Below, one piece after another: positions 19,379 through 23,413 of a stretch of DNA of 23,413 nt. A model generated the notes under the pieces. That model had not been told where the DNA came from. It made no database searches and saw nothing but the letters and a program-made list of their open reading frames with translations. Made by a program: the position numbers and the translations under genes. The stretch covers positions 1-23,413 of the IMG/VR virus record IMGVR_UViG_3300030098_003066; one strand, 5' to 3'. The number at the start of each line of letters is the position of its first letter. The first letter of the stretch is position 1. This DNA comes from a virus.

Positions 19379-19859
19379 ACGTATATTTGCGTTAGAAGAA
19401 AAAGATTTGTCAGTAGAGGCTGACGAAAACCACAAGGTAGCAGAAGAAAAAGAAAATAAATTTCTTAAAAAAATACAAGAAGATGCTACAAAAGATATAG
19501 AGCATTTACCTACAGAAAAAGTTTTAGAACGTTTACCAGAACCAACTGGTTGGCGTATGCTAGTTTTACCATACAAAGGACAAGGTAAAACAAAAGGTGG
19601 TGTAATATTAGCTGATCAAACAATGGAAGAGCGTGGCTATACAACAGTTACGGGTTTGGTTCTTAAATTAGGACCAGATTGTTATACAGACAAAGAAAGA
19701 TTTCCAAACGGACCTTGGTGTAAGGTAAATGACTGGATTATATTTGGTCGTTATGCCGGGTCTAGATTTGGGATAGAAGGTGGAGAAGTGAGGATACTTA
19801 ACGAAGACGAGATAATTGCTGTGGTAAAAGACCCAGAGGATATCTTGCAATACAAATAA
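19356..19859 (+). CDS. GroES-like co-chaperonin
   Basis: 167 residues from ATG 19356, chosen because GAGG lies about 7 bases upstream; an in-frame ATG at 19344 is less well placed. Residues about 57-166 are a Cpn10 domain: PTGWRMLVLPYKGQGKTKGG (63-82), the mobile loop with GGVIL (81-85, equivalent to the GroEL-binding tripeptide region), TGLVLKLGPDCY (99-110), GPWCKVNDWIIFGRYAG (119-135) and a final strand EDEIIAVV. The first 55 residues are an extra charged helical extension absent from host GroES. Phage GroES proteins (T4 gp31 is the classic) replace host GroES to fold the capsid protein; here it lies just before scaffold and capsid genes. Confidence 0.9.
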   Translation: MTENELPKRIFALEEKDLSVEADENHKVAEEKENKFLKKIQEDATKDIEHLPTEKVLERLPEPTGWRMLVLPYKGQGKTKGGVILADQTMEERGYTTVTGLVLKLGPDCYTDKERFPNGPWCKVNDWIIFGRYAGSRFGIEGGEVRILNEDEIIAVVKDPEDILQYK

Positions 19860-19872
19860 ACAGGAGTAAAGT

Positions 19873-20808
19873 ATGCCTGCAGAAGCGCAAACTAAAGTAG
19901 AAGCTCAATCTGAAGCCGAAGCAAAGATGGTTGATTTACCGTCTGATGGACCATCGGTTGATGTAGAACTTCCTACAAAAAAAGAAAAAACTATTAATCC
20001 TGAACCAGAGCAAACAGAAGTAGTTGTAGAAGAAAATAAAAATACTGCATCTACAGAAGAAATGGATGACTATGGTAAAAAGGTACAGTCTAGGATTGAT
20101 AAATTAACAAAAAAATTAAGAGAAGCTGAAAGACGTGAACAAGCAGCTGTCCAATATGCTCAAGGAGTACAAGAGCAAGCTAAAACTTTACAAAGTAGAG
20201 TTGGAAATCTTGATAGAGGATATGTTTTAGAATACGGAAATCGTGTAAAAGCTGAAACAGAAGATGCTAAAAAAAGATTAAAAGAAGCAATGGATGCTGG
20301 AGATGTTAACGCTCAAGTAGAAGCACAACAAGATTTAGCAAGATTAGCTGTAGAAAACGAAAGAGTAAAAGCAACGGAAGCTAAAAGAGAAAAAGCAGAA
20401 ACACCTGTTTCTCAACCAAATACAGCTCAACAATACCAACAACCTAGAGCACCTCAACCTCCTGCTCCGCCAGATCCAAAAGCAGAAGATTGGGCCGAAA
20501 AGAACGAATGGTTTGGTAAAGATGAACCTATGACCTTGACTTCTTTCTCAATTCATCGTAAACTAATGGAAGAAGGATTTGACCCGCAGTCAGATTCATA
20601 TTATAGTGAAATTGACAAAAGAATGCGGGACACTTTCCCTCATAAGTTTGATAAACAAGTTTCGCCAACTCAAACGGTAGCCTCTGTAAATAGAGGAAGC
20701 CAACCGATTGCGCGCAAAGGTACTGTGAGACTCACACCATCACAGGTTGCCATAGCAAAAAAACTAGGTGTGCCACTAAGCGAATATGCGAAATACGTGA
20801 AGGAGTAG
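19873..20808 (+). CDS. Scaffolding protein
   Basis: 311 residues, ATG 19873 with CAGGAG about 7 bases upstream. An acidic, Pro/Glu-rich N-terminus (1-60), a long coiled coil (about 65-180), a Pro/Gln linker (about 183-205), then KNEWFGKDEPMTLTSFSIHR and YYSEIDKRMRDTFPHKF, and a C-terminal helix (LTPSQVAIAKKLGVPLSEYA) that would bind capsid subunits. This is the standard composition and order of phage head scaffolds, which shape the procapsid and are then released. It lies upstream of the capsid gene and just after GroES. Confidence 0.85.
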   Translation: MPAEAQTKVEAQSEAEAKMVDLPSDGPSVDVELPTKKEKTINPEPEQTEVVVEENKNTASTEEMDDYGKKVQSRIDKLTKKLREAERREQAAVQYAQGVQEQAKTLQSRVGNLDRGYVLEYGNRVKAETEDAKKRLKEAMDAGDVNAQVEAQQDLARLAVENERVKATEAKREKAETPVSQPNTAQQYQQPRAPQPPAPPDPKAEDWAEKNEWFGKDEPMTLTSFSIHRKLMEEGFDPQSDSYYSEIDKRMRDTFPHKFDKQVSPTQTVASVNRGSQPIARKGTVRLTPSQVAIAKKLGVPLSEYAKYVKE

Positions 20809-20812
20809 GCAT

Positions 20813-21280
20813 ATGGAAAAAACTAAAAATACAAAACTACCGTCACGCGAGTCTGAAAATAGGTCGAAGAGAGAGAGACCTAAGGTATGGACTCCACCGT
20901 CACAACTAGATGCACCACCTGCGCCTAACGGATTTAAACACCGTTGGATAAGGGCCGAAGCAGTAGGACAGTTGGATCAAAAAAATGTATCCGCTAGACT
21001 ACGAGAAGGATGGGAATTTGTGAGAGCAGATGAATATCCGGAAATGGAATGGCCAGCAATTGATTCAGGTAGATATGCGGGTGTAATAGCTGTTGGAGGT
21101 TTAATGCTAGCAAGAATTCCTAATGAGATTGTTGAACAGCGAAAAGAATATTTTGCAAAAATAACGCAAGATAAAGATGACGCAGTTGCAAACGATCCTC
21201 TTAGAGATCAACATCCTAGCATGCCAATCTCGAAAGAGAGAAGTTCTCGCGTAACCTTTGGTGGCAAAAGAAACACTTAG
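20813..21280 (+). CDS. Conserved head-cluster protein, unknown function
   Basis: 155 residues, ATG 20813 with AGGAG about 6 bases upstream. The central domain, APNGFKHRWIRAEAVGQLDQ then SARLREGWEFVRADEYPE then GVIAVGGLMLARIP, and the C-terminal QHPSMPISKERSSRVTFGG form a family I recall as frequent just upstream of capsid genes in marine phages. No function known to me. The polar Lys/Arg-rich N-terminus may be disordered. A capsid assembly or internal head role is inferred from position. Confidence 0.8.
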   Translation: MEKTKNTKLPSRESENRSKRERPKVWTPPSQLDAPPAPNGFKHRWIRAEAVGQLDQKNVSARLREGWEFVRADEYPEMEWPAIDSGRYAGVIAVGGLMLARIPNEIVEQRKEYFAKITQDKDDAVANDPLRDQHPSMPISKERSSRVTFGGKRNT

Positions 21281-21304
21281 TTTCTCCCACACAGTTACAA
21301 AATT

Positions 21305-21329
21305 TAACACACTCAAGGTGAGTGTGTTA
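21305..21329. repeat. Perfect 11-bp hairpin before the head accessory gene
   Basis: TAACACACTCA-AGG-TGAGTGTGTTA, 25 bases before the ATG at 21354. There is no T run, so it may act as an attenuator, processing site or RNA stabiliser that separates scaffold expression from head-shell expression. Confidence 0.75.
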
Positions 21330-21353
21330 TAACAATTATGTAAGGAGATAATC

Positions 21354-21926
21354 ATGGCTAATAAAAATGCGCCATTTGGTTTTAGGCCTGTAGGAAAACT
21401 TGGAAGTGACATGAACAATTCTGGAACTTCTAAGTATAAGATCGCTGCTGGTGAATCAGACGTTATTTTCAAAGGTGATGTTGTACAACTAGAAACTTCT
21501 GGTTTTATAACTGTAAGTGGTAACACTACTACTACAAACATCGGAGTATTTAACGGTTGTTTCTACAACGATCCTACTACACAAAAACCAACGTTTTCTA
21601 ATCATTACCCTGGTAGCATTACGCCTACTCAAGGTGATATAGAAGCATTTGTCTATGACGATCCAAACATGCTCTTCGAAGTTCAAGCTAATGGAACTAT
21701 TGCACAAGCGGCAGTTGGCGATAACGCTGACCAAGTTTATTCTGCTGGTTCTACTATCAATGGACAGTCTAAATCTGAATTAGGTGCTGCTGCTGGCGGA
21801 ACTGCTCAGTTTAGAATAGTTAGAATTTGTGAAGATCCAGATAATAATGACATTGCAAGTGCAAATTCAAATTGGGTTGTAAGATTCAACGAGCATCTGT
21901 ACTACAACAATGGAACTGGAATTTAA
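21354..21926 (+). CDS. Head accessory (decoration-like) structural protein
   Basis: 190 residues, ATG 21354 with AAGGAG about 9 bases upstream. Beta-rich, Gly/Thr/Asn-rich, acidic: NAPFGFRPVGKLG (5-17), then YKIAAGESDVIFKGDVVQLE, GVFNGCFYNDPT, IEAFVYDDPNMLFEVQANGT. The strand pattern and location directly before the capsid gene fit a decoration or stabilisation protein; I recall the 'NAPFGFRPVGKLGG' N-terminus beside marine phage capsid genes. Not proven. GC is slightly higher than in upstream genes, as is usual for highly expressed head proteins. Confidence 0.8.
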   Translation: MANKNAPFGFRPVGKLGSDMNNSGTSKYKIAAGESDVIFKGDVVQLETSGFITVSGNTTTTNIGVFNGCFYNDPTTQKPTFSNHYPGSITPTQGDIEAFVYDDPNMLFEVQANGTIAQAAVGDNADQVYSAGSTINGQSKSELGAAAGGTAQFRIVRICEDPDNNDIASANSNWVVRFNEHLYYNNGTGI

Positions 21927-21946
21927 CCTATAGGAGATATTGAACA

Positions 21947-22852
21947 ATGGTAATTTCAAGAATGCAATTGGTCAAAGAACTCGAACCAGGGTTAAATGCA
22001 CTGTTCGGGTTAGAGTATGACCGATACGAAAACCAGCACACAGAAATTTTTGATACAGAAAATTCTGATCGTGCTTTTGAAGAAGAAGTAATGCTTGGTG
22101 GGTTCGCTAACGCTGCTGTGAAACCTGAGGGTCAAGGGGTAACCTATGAAGACGCTCAAGAAACTTTCACGTCACGTTACACTCACGAAACTGTTGCTTT
22201 AGCTTTCTCACTAACTGAAGAAGCTGTAGAGGATAACCTCTATGACAAAATCAGCACTAGATACACAAAAGCGTTAGCACGTTCTATGGCTAACACTAAG
22301 CAAATCAAGGCAGCTGCAATATTGAACAACGGGTTCGATGCAAACTTCCCTGGTGGTGATGGTAAGGAGCTTTTTGCTACTGACCACCCAACGCTAAGTG
22401 GTACTCAAAAGAATGAGCTATCGACTGCAGCTGACTTAAACGAAACTTCGCTTGAGCAGATGTTAATTGATATTGCTGATATGAAGGACGAAAGAGGAAT
22501 GAAAATTGCTCTTCAAGGAATGAAAATGATTATTCCACTTCAACTTCAATTTGTTGCAGAAAGACTATTAAAAACTGATGGCAGAGTTGGTACAGCTGAC
22601 AATGACATTAACGCAGTGAAAAATATGGGAATGCTTCCACAAGGTTATGTGGTAAACAATTTCTTAACTGACACTGACGCTTTTTTCATTAAAACTGATT
22701 CACCAAACGGCTTAAAACATTTTGTTAGAGCACCAATCAGAACTGCAATGGAAGGCGACTTTGATACTGGTAATGTAAGATACAAAGCTAGAGAGAGATA
22801 TTCATTTGGATTCTCTGACTGGAGAGGTATCTTTGCTTCACCAGGAGCATAA
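21947..22852 (+). CDS. Major capsid protein (Mu gpT-like)
   Basis: 301 residues, close to the size of Mu gpT-type head subunits. ATG 21947 with AGGAGA about 9 bases upstream. The motif ELFATDHPTLSG (141-152) is diagnostic for this family. Other blocks are LVKELEPGLNALFGLEYDRY (8-27), SLTEEAVEDNLYD (88-100) and a C-terminal RYSFGFSDWRGIFA. It forms the shell of the head. Codon use is the most balanced in the window, consistent with very high expression. It is followed within 10 bases by a strong hairpin that probably ends or stabilises the head transcript. Confidence 0.9.
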   Translation: MVISRMQLVKELEPGLNALFGLEYDRYENQHTEIFDTENSDRAFEEEVMLGGFANAAVKPEGQGVTYEDAQETFTSRYTHETVALAFSLTEEAVEDNLYDKISTRYTKALARSMANTKQIKAAAILNNGFDANFPGGDGKELFATDHPTLSGTQKNELSTAADLNETSLEQMLIDIADMKDERGMKIALQGMKMIIPLQLQFVAERLLKTDGRVGTADNDINAVKNMGMLPQGYVVNNFLTDTDAFFIKTDSPNGLKHFVRAPIRTAMEGDFDTGNVRYKARERYSFGFSDWRGIFASPGA

Positions 22853-22860
22853 ATTAATTA

Positions 22861-22889
22861 AAAGTGGGCGAAATTAGTTCGCCCACTTT
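22861..22889 (+). terminator. Hairpin after the capsid gene
   Basis: AAAGTGGGCGAA-ATTAG-TTCGCCCACTTT, a perfect 12-bp stem with a 5-base loop. Only three T residues end the right arm, so it is a weak terminator or bidirectional; it could also protect the capsid mRNA 3' end. Confidence 0.7.
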
Positions 22890-22975
22890 ACCTAGTAAAC
22901 AGTTACCGAGGCTGGCTAGGCAGTACAGTATAGTGACGAGGTAACGAATGCCCTATACAGGCAAAGGAGTATAAC
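22890..22975 (+). promoter_or_regulatory. Leader of the next gene with inverted repeat
   Basis: Between the hairpin and the ATG at 22976. GTTACC (22902-22907) pairs with GGTAAC (22940-22945) around GGCTGGCTAGGC, so the leader may fold. AAAGGAG precedes the ATG. I found no good -35/-10 pair. Confidence 0.4.
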
Positions 22976-23413
22976 ATGGCTACACATTTTAAAGGCCCAG
23001 TACTATTCTCAAATGCATCTGCATTTGAAAATTTAAAAATGGCTATGTGGCCTGATCAATTCACATATTTTGATGATTTTAATCAGGGTGCATTAGACGC
23101 AACACACAATTGGACTATCGTAAAAGATTCAGGAGCAAGCGCAGCAGTTGTTGCTGATGCTTTAAATGGTGAGGTAAATTTAACCTCAGCAAACACTACT
23201 GACAATGATGGTGCATCAATACAAGCAAAACAAGAATCTTTTGCTCTACCAACAACAGCTGGTGAAAAACTTTATTTTGAAACAAGAGTAAAGATTTCTG
23301 ATGCTACACAAACTGATTTCTTAGTTGGTTTTACAGAAACATTTGCTACAAACCCAGAAAATGCTTTGCTATCAGCAAACGTTATTGGTTTTGTAAAAGT
23401 GGATGGCAGTGCT
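22976..23413 (+). CDS. N-terminal part of a likely virion surface protein (cut by window edge)
   Basis: Open from ATG 22976 (AAAGGAG about 7 bases upstream) to the right edge, 146 codons. MATHFKGPVLFSN followed by FTYFDDFNQG, NWTIVKDSGASAAVV, EVNLTSANTTDNDGASIQAK and KLYFETRVKISDAT, TDFLVGFTET is a beta-sandwich pattern like the lectin or concanavalin-like fold used in phage head-fibre and decoration proteins. Position right after the capsid gene agrees. The C-terminus is outside the window, so the assignment is tentative. Confidence 0.75.
   Translation, partial: MATHFKGPVLFSNASAFENLKMAMWPDQFTYFDDFNQGALDATHNWTIVKDSGASAAVVADALNGEVNLTSANTTDNDGASIQAKQESFALPTTAGEKLYFETRVKISDATQTDFLVGFTETFATNPENALLSANVIGFVKVDGSA

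Overview
The window is a 23.4 kb piece of a tailed double-stranded DNA phage (Caudoviricetes). It is AT-rich, tightly packed, has short start/stop overlaps (TAATG, ATGA, TGATG), and carries an unmistakable packaging and head-morphogenesis module. Low GC, many very small genes, a phage-encoded GroES and protein families I recall from uncultured marine phages point to a marine phage, perhaps of an alphaproteobacterium. The host is inference; nothing here names it. The window is probably one segment of a larger genome, since a gene is cut at each end.

Layout. 1-129: tail end of an unknown rightward gene. 122-1859: five leftward overlapping genes, one widespread marine-phage family of unknown function followed by four small secreted or membrane-anchored proteins. 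1860-2356: long non-coding divergent region with a strong rightward promoter, a palindromic operator candidate and a leader of about 200 nt. 2357-4247: nine small rightward overlapping genes of mostly unknown function, ending with a LexA-type winged-helix protein lacking the peptidase domain. 4248-5479: six GTGNCAC motifs around a promoter, then terminase small subunit and a VRR-NUC type nuclease.

5453-7978 is the most unusual part. In this low-GC genome there are GC-rich islands made of paired AAACTCCC octamers (13 exact copies), perfect GC palindromes, a 29-bp direct repeat and clustered DnaA-box 9-mers (6 exact). They alternate with tiny genes, each with its own sigma70-like promoter and ribosome-binding site. 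I read this as a chain of cassettes or 'morons' (or a replication-origin region rebuilt by repeat expansion) sitting between the small and large terminase genes. A leftward two-gene unit with its own terminator (7047-7745) is embedded in it.

7979-23413 is the rightward morphogenesis operon: large terminase, an unknown protein, a 1022-aa protein with a polyvalent-protein-type domain, portal, several small proteins, two unknown likely virion proteins, a three-TM holin-like protein, small basic proteins, GroES-like co-chaperonin, scaffold, an unknown conserved protein, a candidate head accessory protein, a Mu gpT-type major capsid protein, a strong hairpin, and the start of another structural protein. 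TerS and TerL package DNA through the portal. Scaffold and GroES help the capsid protein assemble. The holin-like protein probably acts in lysis.
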